A stretch of DNA of 64,000 bases, taken from assembly GCF_005048155.1 (NCBI RefSeq), contig NZ_SUMB01000004.1, positions 248,001 through 312,000 on the forward strand, given 5' to 3'. Each line of letters begins with the position of its first letter. Position 1 is the stretch's first letter. The position numbers and the translations under genes are program-made. Source of the stretch: Streptomyces piniterrae (lineage in GTDB: Bacteria > Actinomycetota > Actinomycetes > Streptomycetales > Streptomycetaceae). Below the pieces are notes generated by a model, which was not told where the DNA came from, searched no databases, and saw only the letters and a program-made list of their open reading frames with translations. Below are positions 17,400 through 25,402 of the stretch, one piece after another.

Positions 17400-18290
17400 T
17401 CACGAACAGTCGAAGCGGTCCTTGTACGGGCGGCCTGGACAGGTGCGGCACTCGAAGAGATAGACCCCACCCATGTCGCCCAGCATCAGAGCGGCGTCTT
17501 CGTACTCAACGTCCTGATCCTCGATCGGAGTCCAGGTCAGCCGGGACACCGCATCCGCCTCGGTGCTCTCCACCGTCAGCAAGTGATCCATTGGTTTCCC
17601 GCATTCTGAGCAGTCCGGCCACTGCGGATCCTGACACCAGCCGGGGTGCCCGCCCAGTTTGGTCCCCGGAGCGGTGGACAAGTGGTACTGGTAGTCCCAC
17701 CCGGTCTCGGCTTCCACGTGCACGAAACGCGGCTCCAACGTGTCCCAGAGCCCGTCGTCCAGATCCCAACTCGGGTACTCGATGACCAGCTCTGGATGGA
17801 CGACGCAGGGCTTTGGTATCCGTCCGAATCGGATCTGGGTAGGTGCCGGGGGTGTCTCGCACGTGCTTCCAATCGCCGCTGCGTCCCGCCAGTGCACTTC
17901 AGGGATGACCCATCGGCCGTCGTGGTCCCGCGGGCACCAGAGCACCTGGAGGAGGTCGCATCCGGGTGGAAACGGTACGAGGTCCAGGGCATCGGCGGCG
18001 TAGAGCTGGAGCACTGGCACCATCGGCGACCCGGGGTGCTCCGGACACGCGGACCAGGGGTCCTGCTCGGGCCACAACAGCGGGCCGCCCACTGAACTGT
18101 CCCGCGACGTCGGGCTGCCCGCGCGGGGGTGCAGCCGCACCGTCTGCCTCTGGAGTGAGGCAAGCTCGGGGAAGAGCTGCTCGACGTCCAAGGGGCGGGG
18201 AGGCGTATGACGGGGCACAGGCGACAGCGTAGGTGTGCCATGACAGCTGGTGCGTGGCGGTATTCGTGCCGCGCAGCATGTGGCGTGCAT
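17400..18290 (-). CDS. DUF1963 (YwqG-like) protein
   Basis: A protein of up to 296 residues with the DUF1963/YwqG pattern: an N-terminal GGPLLWPEQDPWSAC block, a beta-rich core (VLQLYAADALDLVPFPPGCD, LLQVLWCPRDHDG) and the C-terminal LGGHPGWCQDPQWPDCSECG block with paired cysteines, then a short beta end with CRTCPGRPYKDRF. Function in the family is unknown. The cysteine pairs (CSECG; CRTC) could bind zinc. The start is uncertain: the ATG at 18290 gives an extra Cys/Arg-rich 25 residues, and the GTG at 18218 (VPRHTPPRPLDVEQLFPEL) gives a more natural N-terminus; neither has a good ribosome site. Confidence 0.75.
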   Translation of the reverse strand: MHATCCAARIPPRTSCHGTPTLSPVPRHTPPRPLDVEQLFPELASLQRQTVRLHPRAGSPTSRDSSVGGPLLWPEQDPWSACPEHPGSPMVPVLQLYAADALDLVPFPPGCDLLQVLWCPRDHDGRWVIPEVHWRDAAAIGSTCETPPAPTQIRFGRIPKPCVVHPELVIEYPSWDLDDGLWDTLEPRFVHVEAETGWDYQYHLSTAPGTKLGGHPGWCQDPQWPDCSECGKPMDHLLTVESTEADAVSRLTWTPIEDQDVEYEDAALMLGDMGGVYLFECRTCPGRPYKDRFDCS

Positions 18291-18615
18291 GCAGCTCGGC
18301 AGAGTCGCCCTTGGGCGTCGTGAAGTGGTGTGCGACCAGGCGTGGTTCGAGGTAAGCGGTCCCGGTGATGGCGGTGCGGTGTCGCCATTGACCGGCTGGT
18401 GATCGGGCGCAGGCCAGGTGCGGGTCCGAGGACGGCCGAAGGCAGGTCCTCAGCCAGGCCGGCGAGGGCGCCACTACCGCATCCCCCCCCCGTAGCCCCC
18501 GAGCCAGACCGGTGGCGTTGAAGATCTGCACCTGCCGCCAGGACCGTGTGCTCGGGGCCGGTGGAAGATAAATGCGTTGGACGGCGCCCACCACACCTCG
18601 GCAAAGTGGCTGCCC
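18291..18615. other. 325-bp intergenic region between divergent genes
   Basis: No gene is supported. An uninterrupted run of C residues occurs near 18485. The region should contain the promoters for the DUF1963 and methyltransferase genes. Confidence 0.3.
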
Positions 18616-19356
18616 GTGACGAGCAGTGAGCTGTGGACCCGTGCGACCGCCGACCGCTACGACACCGAGGAACACGAGATGTCATCGGCTGCTGTCCTTG
18701 GACCGACTGTCAGTTTTCTCACCGAACTCGCCGGAGATGGCCGGGCCTTGGAGTTCGCCATCGGAACCGGACGCGTGGGCATCCCGCTCCGTGAACGTGG
18801 CGTGCCAGTGGTGGGCATCGAACTGTCCGAGCACATGGCAGCAGCCCTGCGACGCAAGGTCGACGAGAACACGCTCCCGGTCGCCATCGGAGACATGGCC
18901 ACGACCGTCGTCCCGGGCGAGTTCTCCCTGGTCTATCTCGTCTACAACACCATCACGAACCTGCTCACGCAGGACGAGCAGATCGAGTGCTTCCGCAACG
19001 CCGCACGCCACCTGGCGCCCGGCGGCCGATTCGTCATCGAGTTGGGTGTGCCGCCGTTGCGGTTCCTGCCGCCCGGACAGGTCGCGGTGCCGTTCGACGT
19101 CTCCGAGCGCCACCTCGGCTTCGACACCTTCGACCTGGTCGAGCAGATTCTCGTCTCACACCACCTCACCCGCGATGGCGACGACGGCCGCTACCGGCGC
19201 GGCAGTTCCCGGCACCGGTACGCCTGGCCCTCGGAGCTCGACCTGATGGCCCGGATCGCGGGGCTGGAGCTGGAACGGCGCGTCGCGGACTGGGACGGGG
19301 CTCCGTTCACCCAGGACTCCGCCAAGCACATCTCCGTGTGGCGCAAGCCGGCGTGA
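18616..19356 (+). CDS. Class I SAM-dependent methyltransferase
   Basis: A 246-residue Rossmann-fold methyltransferase starting VTSSELWTRATADRYDTEE. The SAM loop is ALEFAIGTGRVGIPL, the motif II acidic residue is in VVGIELSEHMAAAL, and motif III/IV is VYLVYNTITNLLTQDEQIEC. The rest (VIELGVPPLRFLPPGQVAVP) matches a widespread streptomycete family of unknown substrate, often annotated methyltransferase domain 25. A TTG at 18577 would add 13 residues, but the GTG at 18616 fits the family N-terminus better; neither start has a strong ribosome site. No neighbouring gene suggests a substrate. Confidence 0.82.
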   Translation: MTSSELWTRATADRYDTEEHEMSSAAVLGPTVSFLTELAGDGRALEFAIGTGRVGIPLRERGVPVVGIELSEHMAAALRRKVDENTLPVAIGDMATTVVPGEFSLVYLVYNTITNLLTQDEQIECFRNAARHLAPGGRFVIELGVPPLRFLPPGQVAVPFDVSERHLGFDTFDLVEQILVSHHLTRDGDDGRYRRGSSRHRYAWPSELDLMARIAGLELERRVADWDGAPFTQDSAKHISVWRKPA

Positions 19357-19691
19357 GGCCAGCGTTCGTGGGCGGACTGCCGGGTGGCGCCGGCGGCGTA
19401 AGAGAGGGCTGCTCCCAGGTGGCGCCACGCTCGCGCTCGGCGGCGACGATGTCTTGAACGAGGCTCTGGGTCAGCCGTACCAGTTCAAGTGCCTGGCGCA
19501 GGATGTCAGCACGGCACTTGCATGGCACTTGAGGGAGCGGTTCTCCGGCGAGGGGTGAGACGCCCCCCGGCGGCCCCCGGCACCATCGCGCCGCGCGTTC
19601 GTGGTGCCGATGGGTTGCCTGGGTTGCCCGTGCCGGTTTGATGAATGCCCGGCACGGGGGCCAGCGGGCGTTACAGGTTGGGCTCCCGTGC
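19357..19691. other. 335-bp gap with a possible relic
   Basis: A minus frame at about 19400-19528 reads ADILRQALELVRLTQSLVQD, then IVAAERERGATWEQ. This resembles the start of small actinobacterial HTH proteins of the TWxxIGxxLGVSRQ type, but the HTH itself is missing. It is a likely fragment rather than a gene. Confidence 0.3.
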
Positions 19692-20834
19692 CTACCGACG
19701 GCCGGTGGTTCGGGTGAAGGACGTGCGTGGCAGGGCCGCGATGAGGTGATCGAGTTCGGGGCGGGTGCCGATGGTGATGCGTACGCTGTCGGGGGCGCCC
19801 CAGGTGGTCAGGGAGCGTACGAGGACCCCGTGGTGTTCCAGTTCGGCGGCGACGGTGTCGGCGTTGCCGACGCGGGCCTGGAGGAAGTTGCCGGCCGAGG
19901 GCAGATAGGGGATGCCGAGGCCGGTGAGGGCGTCGGCGAGCAGTTTGCGGTGGGTGATGGTCTCGTGCCGGCGGTGCGCGATCTCGTGAGCGGGGGCGGC
20001 CAGGGAGGCCTCGGCCGCCGCCAGGCCGAGGGTGTTGACCTCGAAGGGGACCTGGGCCGACATGGCCGCCTGGACGAGGTCGGGCGGCATGACGGCGTAG
20101 CCGACGCGGAGGCCGGCCAGGCCGTAGATCTTGGAGAAGGTGCGCAGGACCACCAGGCGGTGGGCGTGCCGGCCGGTTGCCGAGGCGGCGAATTCGTGGA
20201 TGCCGTCGGGGTAGTCCGGGTCGTCGACGTACTCGAAGTAGGCCTCGTCCAGGACGGGAACGACATGGGCGGGCAGCCGGTCGAGGAAGTCGGAGACCTC
20301 GGCGCGGGTGAGCAGGCCGCCTGACGGGTTGTTGGGGTTGGCCAGGTAGGCGATCTTCGTCCGCGGGGTGATGGCGCGGAGGATGGCGTCGGTGTCGAAG
20401 GAGCCCTCGGCGGTGAGCGGGACCCCCACCGGGGTGGCCCCCATTTTCAGCGTCTCCAGGTGGTACGCGAGGAAGCTCGGGCGGCCGAACACCGCCTCGT
20501 CACCCGGTTCCAGGAGGCAGAGGGAGAGGTAGTGCATGATCGCGGTGGTGCCACCGGCGACGAAGACGCGTTCCTCAGGGATGCCGTGGTGGGCGGCGAT
20601 GGCCCGGCGGAGGGTGGAGTAGTCGCCTTCGGGGTAGCGGTTTCCGGCGGCGATGGCCGCGCGCACGGCCTGTTGTGCCGACGGGAGAGGGCCGTAGCTG
20701 CCCTCGTTCTGGGCGAGTTGGACGAGCGGGCCCGGGGCGCTCTCCGGGGTGGTGCGGCGGAGTACCGCCACGCCACCGGTTCGGTAGCGCGACAGCTGCG
20801 CGAGCGCGGGCCTGATGTGGAACGTTGTGGTCAT
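19692..20834 (-). CDS. HisC-like PLP-dependent aminotransferase
   Basis: A 380-residue fold-type I aminotransferase of the histidinol-phosphate aminotransferase branch. It has NRYPEGDYSTLRRAIA, GGTTAIMHYLSLCLLEPGDE (phosphate and PLP ring contacts), ANPNNPSGGLLT, Asp196 in VLDEAYFEYVDD, Lys235 in RTFSKIYGLAGLRVGY and the carboxylate-binding Arg in DSVRITIGT. It is the last gene of the five-gene minus-strand cluster and lacks other his genes around it, so a role in amine introduction during secondary metabolism is more likely than histidine synthesis. GGGGGATC precedes the ATG. In related pathways such enzymes aminate an alpha-keto or acyloin product. Confidence 0.87.
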   Translation of the reverse strand: MTTTFHIRPALAQLSRYRTGGVAVLRRTTPESAPGPLVQLAQNEGSYGPLPSAQQAVRAAIAAGNRYPEGDYSTLRRAIAAHHGIPEERVFVAGGTTAIMHYLSLCLLEPGDEAVFGRPSFLAYHLETLKMGATPVGVPLTAEGSFDTDAILRAITPRTKIAYLANPNNPSGGLLTRAEVSDFLDRLPAHVVPVLDEAYFEYVDDPDYPDGIHEFAASATGRHAHRLVVLRTFSKIYGLAGLRVGYAVMPPDLVQAAMSAQVPFEVNTLGLAAAEASLAAPAHEIAHRRHETITHRKLLADALTGLGIPYLPSAGNFLQARVGNADTVAAELEHHGVLVRSLTTWGAPDSVRITIGTRPELDHLIAALPRTSFTRTTGRR

Positions 20835-20990
20835 GCGATCCCCCGTGGATTGATGACGTAGAACGTGTGGTGTGTTGCGTGTTGCGGGTGGTGTGTTGCG
20901 TCTCTTGGGCGTCGGACGCGGGCGGGCGCCTGGGACGCCACAGGCGCCTCGGCCCCGTCGGACGCCTCGGGCGCCCCGAGCGCGTCCCCG

Positions 20991-22535
20991 TCAGTCCGGC
21001 AGGGCGATGGACATCTCGTGGCCGAAGACGCCCAGCGGGTTCCAGCGGGCCCGGATGCGCTGGAGCCTGGGGTAGTTGTCCTTGTAGTAGAGGTCGTGCC
21101 AGGGGACCTTGGCGGAGTTGTCGAGCAGGTCGAGGTCCGGGTAGTTGATGTAGCTGCCGTCCGTCTGCTCGTTGACCACCGGCACGCCGTCGGTCGCGGC
21201 GAACAGGTCGTGGAAGAAGTTCCGGACCCAGGAGACGTGCTGCTCGTCCTGGCCGGCGTCGGTCCACATGCTGACCAGGTGCGCCAGCATCACCGAGTCG
21301 CGGTGCGGGTACGCCGTGGCGTGCGGGTCGACGGCGTTGATCCGGCCGCCGAAGGAGATGAACATGATCCGGGCGCCGGGGTTCTGGTAGTTGACCTGCG
21401 TGAGGTGGTGGTACATGGCCGCGATCTGTTCGTCGGTCCAACCCCTGCGCATCTGCGCCACCTTGGCCTTGAAGCGCATCGTCGGCTGTTCCGGCCCGTT
21501 GAAGCCGTTCCACTGGGTGGAGTGCAGCCAGCCCAGCTCCTGGCGCTCCTCGCGGAACGGGACGCCCACGCCTTCGTTGACCGCCCTGACGAACCGGTCG
21601 AGGCGGGCTACGGCATCCGGCGCGGTCGCGTCGACCTGGGTGTGCATGGTGACCGTGCCCGCCGCCAGCGGCGCCGGCTCCAGCTGGCTGAACAGGTCCG
21701 CGTTCGGCGAGCCGTCGGCGTCGTTCGCCTCGTGCCAGGCACCGAAGTTCCGTACCAGCCCGGCGAACGCGGCCGGCGGCAGGTCCTGCCACGCCCAGGT
21801 GACGGTGCTGATCAGCACCCTGCTCGGCGGGTGCGGGAGCTGCTCCGACGGGTCGTGACCGGTCGCCTTGGGCGAACGGAACCAGTAGCGGACCACGCAG
21901 CCGAAGTTGCCGCCCCCGCCCCCGGTGTGTGCCCAGAACAGGTCCCGGTTCGGATCGGAGGCCTCGCGGGTGGCGAAGACGGTACGGACCCGCCGGTGCC
22001 GGTCGACGACCACGACCTCGATGGCGTAGAGGTGGTCGATCACCAGACCGTGCCGGCGCGAGAGCAGGCCGTACCCGCCGCCCAGCGCATGCCCGCCGAC
22101 GCCGACGCTCGGGCACGACCCGCCGGGCAGCGTCACGCCCCACCCCTTGTAGAGCGTGGCGTAGACATCGCCGAGGAGGGCGCCCGGCTCCACGACGAAC
22201 GCCCGGTGGCGGGAGTCGTAATACACCTGCTTCATCAGCGACATGTCGATGATGACCTGGCCATCGACCAGGCCCTCGTAGCAGTGACCGCCGCTGCGGA
22301 CGGATACCGGGACATCGGCCCGGACTGCGTCCTCGACCGCGTCGACGACCTGACGGGCGGACGAGACGAGCCGGACGTACTCGGGCCGGCTGGTCCAGCG
22401 CTGGTTGGCGCCGGTGGCCAGATCGTCGAAGCGGGGGTCCTTGGGCCCGACGGTGATCGCGCCGCCGTGACCACCGTGACCGCCATGAGCGCCGTGACCG
22501 TCGTGACCACTGTGATCGTTGGAGACCTGCTGCAT
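20991..22535 (-). CDS. Bicovalent FAD-linked oxidase (BBE type)
   Basis: A 514-residue flavoprotein of the berberine-bridge-enzyme family. The FAD_binding_4 domain contains His84 (SVRSGGHCYEG, the 8-alpha-histidyl site) and Cys141 (PGGSCPSVGVGGHALGGGYG, the 6-S-cysteinyl site), so FAD should be doubly tethered. The C-terminal BBE motif is LYYKDNYPRLQRIRARWNP. The ATG at 22535 is chosen because AAGGAGG stands 10 nt before it. The N-terminus is strikingly His/Gly-rich (HDGHGAHGGHGGHGG), which is unusual for the family and could bind metal or arise by repeat expansion. There is no signal peptide. The reaction is probably a two-electron oxidation of a pathway alcohol or amine or an oxidative cyclisation. 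Confidence 0.9.
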   Translation of the reverse strand: MQQVSNDHSGHDGHGAHGGHGGHGGAITVGPKDPRFDDLATGANQRWTSRPEYVRLVSSARQVVDAVEDAVRADVPVSVRSGGHCYEGLVDGQVIIDMSLMKQVYYDSRHRAFVVEPGALLGDVYATLYKGWGVTLPGGSCPSVGVGGHALGGGYGLLSRRHGLVIDHLYAIEVVVVDRHRRVRTVFATREASDPNRDLFWAHTGGGGGNFGCVVRYWFRSPKATGHDPSEQLPHPPSRVLISTVTWAWQDLPPAAFAGLVRNFGAWHEANDADGSPNADLFSQLEPAPLAAGTVTMHTQVDATAPDAVARLDRFVRAVNEGVGVPFREERQELGWLHSTQWNGFNGPEQPTMRFKAKVAQMRRGWTDEQIAAMYHHLTQVNYQNPGARIMFISFGGRINAVDPHATAYPHRDSVMLAHLVSMWTDAGQDEQHVSWVRNFFHDLFAATDGVPVVNEQTDGSYINYPDLDLLDNSAKVPWHDLYYKDNYPRLQRIRARWNPLGVFGHEMSIALPD

Positions 22536-22660
22536 TGGGGACGTACCTCCTTGGACGAGCGAGCGCACCCGCGCAGGGGTGGCTGCGATCGGTGAGTTGG
22601 TGTGCTGGGTGAGCGCCCCGGGGCGGTGTGGTGTGCCCCCCGGGGCGGGACGGTGCCGAC

Positions 22661-22802
22661 GTGTGCCCTATAGGGCCGGCGTGTGCTCTGCGGGACTGGT
22701 GTGTCCCTTACGGGAGCTGGGGCGTGCCCTACGGGAGCTGGTGCGTGCCCTACGGGGCTGGTGCCGTGCCCTACGGGGCTGGTGTGCGCCCTGTAGGGCC
22801 GA
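22661..22802. repeat. Array of about seven 20-21 bp palindromic repeats
   Basis: Seven consecutive units each carry a GCCCTACGGG-like core inside a GTG(Y)G...GCTGG frame: GCCCTATAGGGC, GCTCTGCGGGA, TCCCTTACGGGA, GCCCTACGGGAG, GCCCTACGGGGC twice, and GCCCTGTAGGGC. Most cores are near-palindromes, so each unit can form a short hairpin or a dimer-binding half-site pair. The array fills the gap between the ThDP gene and the flavin oxidase gene of the same operon. Confidence 0.85.
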
Positions 22803-22820
22803 GGGCCCGTCTCGCCGTGC

Positions 22821-24599
22821 CTACGACGAGACGGCAGCGCAGCTCAGCGCGCGGGCCGGGCTCGGCACCGGCACGGTCGGCTCGTCCGGCGGCAGGAGCG
22901 TGGTGAACGGCGGCATCTCCTCGGCGGGGATGCGCAGTTCGAGGACGCCGGGGAGGTCCGGGTGCCGCTCGTGGTAGTCGGCGAGATGGGCGCGCAGCTC
23001 CGCGGCCGTGCCCGCGCTGCCGACCCAGAGCCGGTCGGACGGGCCCAGACCGCGGGCCACCTGGGCGACGTCCACCGGTGCGTACTGGACGCACTCGATC
23101 CGCGCGTCGAAGAACGTCTGCTGGCGGGTGGCGCACATGCCGTGCATGTTGTTGTTGAAGATCACGAAGAGCACCGGGAGCTGCAGATCGACGGCCGTGT
23201 GCAGTTCCAGCCCGTTCATCAGGAAGGCGCCGTCACCGCACAGCACGGTGGTGCGGGTGCCGGCCGGCGAGCCCAGCTGGGCTCCGACCGCCGCGGCCAG
23301 GCTGTAGCCCATCCCGCCCATGCCGAGCGCGATCGTCGAGGTGCCGCCGGCCGGCACATCGGAGAGGTGGATCGCCGCCGAGGCGCAGTTGCCGGCGTCC
23401 AGCACCACATGCCCGTCACGGGGCAGGTACGCCGTCAGCAGCGAGATCGCCTCGCTCTGCCGCAGATCGTCGCCGTCGGCGCCGTGCCCGGAGGGCCGGG
23501 ACGGGACCGGGGGCGCGAGCCGGGGCAGGAAGCGGCGCAGCTCGTACGCGGCCGGCGCCGGCACCTCGAAGGGCTCGTCGTCCCACAGCCGCAGCAGATG
23601 CTCGAAGGTGAGACCGGCGTCGCCCCGTACGACGAGCCGCGGCGCCACGGCCCGGATGGCCTCCCCCGGGTCGGGGTTGACCACCGCCACCGCGGCGCCG
23701 TTCAGGCCCGGGACCGGGCCGCGGGTCATCATGTTGAGCCCGGTTCCTACGGCGACCACCAGGTCCGCGTCGAGCACCGTGTCCACCACGGAGGTGTGGC
23801 CGGCCACCCCGAGCACACCGAGGTAGAGCGGGTCATCGTTGGGGAACTCGCCCCGCGCGCCCATCGTGGTCGCCACGCGAACCCCCGTCCGCTGGGCGAA
23901 CCGCACCACCGCCGACGGGTCGCCGCTCCTGCGCACCCCGTGGCCCAGCACAAAGACCGGCCGCTTCGCCCGGCGTATCGCGTCGAAGAGCGTGTGCGCC
24001 GCCTCACGGTCGAACGCCGGGCGCTCCGCCACGTCCGCGAGCGTCGCGGGGAAGCCGTCGGGACGGTCCCCGACCTCCACCTCGTACACATCACGGGGCA
24101 CCAGGACCGCGACCGGCCCGGGGCGCCCACTGAGCGCGGTCCGTGCGGCATCGAGCACATCGCGCCAGAAAGTCTCCGGCGGGCCGAGCTTGACGACCTT
24201 CTTGGTGATCGCGCCCAGCATGGCCTCGGCGTCGACCGTCCGGCCGATACCCGACGAGTCCTGGAATGCTCCCCGGCCCTCCAGAGTGGTGGGCGGTTGG
24301 CCGATAAGGGCCAGTACCGGAACGGACTCGGCGTACGACTCGGCGAGCCCGACGGCGAGGTTCATCATTCCCCCGCCCGATGTCGCACAGCAGACGCCCA
24401 GGGTGCGGTGCACCCTCGCCCGTGCATCGGCCATGAATGCCGCGCCGTCCTCCCGGCGGGCCATCACCGACTGGAGCCGGCCCTCCCCCAGGCGGTGCAC
24501 GGCATCGTGAAGATGTTCAATATTCGCTCCGCTGACCCCGAACACATACCGCGTGTCCCAGTCGCGGAGAAGTGTGACCAGCGCATCGGAAACGCGCAT
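22821..24599 (-). CDS. Thiamine-diphosphate-dependent enzyme (acetolactate synthase-like)
   Basis: A 592-residue three-domain ThDP enzyme. The PYR domain (1-170) has the catalytic Glu50 (ARREDGAAFMAD), the central domain (about 190-330) has FVLGHGVRRSG, and the PP domain (about 380-570) has the metal/diphosphate motif GDGAFLMNGLELHTAVDLQL ending in FNNNMHG. This matches acetolactate synthase/benzaldehyde lyase-type carboligases. The FAD-binding features of true acetolactate synthase are not evident and no regulatory subunit lies nearby, so it probably makes an acyloin or decarboxylates a keto acid in the cluster pathway. GGGGGATCAAAG precedes the ATG, and the same 12 bp is duplicated immediately upstream. 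Confidence 0.9.
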   Translation of the reverse strand: MRVSDALVTLLRDWDTRYVFGVSGANIEHLHDAVHRLGEGRLQSVMARREDGAAFMADARARVHRTLGVCCATSGGGMMNLAVGLAESYAESVPVLALIGQPPTTLEGRGAFQDSSGIGRTVDAEAMLGAITKKVVKLGPPETFWRDVLDAARTALSGRPGPVAVLVPRDVYEVEVGDRPDGFPATLADVAERPAFDREAAHTLFDAIRRAKRPVFVLGHGVRRSGDPSAVVRFAQRTGVRVATTMGARGEFPNDDPLYLGVLGVAGHTSVVDTVLDADLVVAVGTGLNMMTRGPVPGLNGAAVAVVNPDPGEAIRAVAPRLVVRGDAGLTFEHLLRLWDDEPFEVPAPAAYELRRFLPRLAPPVPSRPSGHGADGDDLRQSEAISLLTAYLPRDGHVVLDAGNCASAAIHLSDVPAGGTSTIALGMGGMGYSLAAAVGAQLGSPAGTRTTVLCGDGAFLMNGLELHTAVDLQLPVLFVIFNNNMHGMCATRQQTFFDARIECVQYAPVDVAQVARGLGPSDRLWVGSAGTAAELRAHLADYHERHPDLPGVLELRIPAEEMPPFTTLLPPDEPTVPVPSPARALSCAAVSS

Positions 24600-24729
24600 C
24601 TTTGATCCCCCGTTTGATCCCCCGTTGAATCCGCCGCGGGGTCATGCATCTGTCCTCGGTCGTGCGCTACCCCTGTTTCGCTTTCCCGTTCCCGCGGCGG
24701 ATGTGTTCCTTGGCGTGTCGTGCTCTCCG

Positions 24730-25386
24730 TTACGTACCGGAGCCGAACCGGCTTTCCAAAATGGTCTTGAGGTTCTTTGTCTCAATCTTGTGGATCGCGT
24801 CGAAGTTCGGCCAGATGTCGCCCACCCAGTAGCGGTCGGTCCTGGCCCGGCCCGCCCGGATGTACTCAGGGACATCCGTCACGGCGCGGTCGTAATACGG
24901 GTGCTTGCAGTTCGTCCACAGCACCACTGTCCCGGGCCGGTTCAGCGTACGAGTGGCGTCGATGACGGTGAAGTAGTAACGCATCCACAGCTCATGGCCC
25001 TGGTCCCAGGCGCACGGGTAGTTGATGAGACCGTGCTCGGGGCCCTTGAGCGGTTCCGCGCGGACGAAGATCTCGGTGTTCGGCTGGATCGCCTCCCGCC
25101 CGCGGTACATGCCGCCGCCGACGTACGACAGATCGCGGATGCTGAACGTCCACTCCTCAAGGGAGTGCACATTCGCGCAGTACTCGAAGACCACGTCGTA
25201 CGGTACGTCGATGTACTCGGCGAGCGAGCAGTACTGACCGAAGATCTCCTCGTGCGAGTAGGTCTCCTTGGTCATGTCGCGCATGAGCTTTTCGATGTCA
25301 CCGCTGCTGGTGTTCTCACAGCGCACCAGATCCAGCGCCGGCAGATCCGCGCCGGCGAGTGGATGGTTGTGGTCCGTTGATTTCAT
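24730..25386 (-). CDS. SRPBCC-fold protein
   Basis: A 218-residue protein with a START/SRPBCC-like core from about residue 50: YCSLAEYIDVPYDVVFEYCA followed by SLEEWTFSIRDLSYVGGG, then long strands (ELWMRYYFTVIDATRTLNRP, TVVLWTNCKHPYYD) and a C-terminal helix (NLKTILESRFGSG). SRPBCC folds form a hydrophobic cavity and include polyketide cyclases and lipid-binding proteins. No catalytic residue can be assigned. It lies only 16 bp after the KASIII-like gene and has its own GGGGGAG site, so the two are co-transcribed. It may bind or cyclise the product of the condensing enzyme; that is inference. Confidence 0.7.
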   Translation of the reverse strand: MKSTDHNHPLAGADLPALDLVRCENTSSGDIEKLMRDMTKETYSHEEIFGQYCSLAEYIDVPYDVVFEYCANVHSLEEWTFSIRDLSYVGGGMYRGREAIQPNTEIFVRAEPLKGPEHGLINYPCAWDQGHELWMRYYFTVIDATRTLNRPGTVVLWTNCKHPYYDRAVTDVPEYIRAGRARTDRYWVGDIWPNFDAIHKIETKNLKTILESRFGSGT

Positions 25387-25402
25387 GAGTGATTCTCCCC
25401 CG

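Noticed and set aside
22661..22802. The palindromic repeat array as a CRISPR
   Set aside because: The repeats are 20-21 bp and contiguous with no unique spacers, and no cas genes are nearby.
22821..24599. Calling the ThDP enzyme a primary-metabolism acetolactate synthase (IlvB)
   Set aside because: No small regulatory subunit or ilv genes are adjacent, and its context is a specialised cluster.
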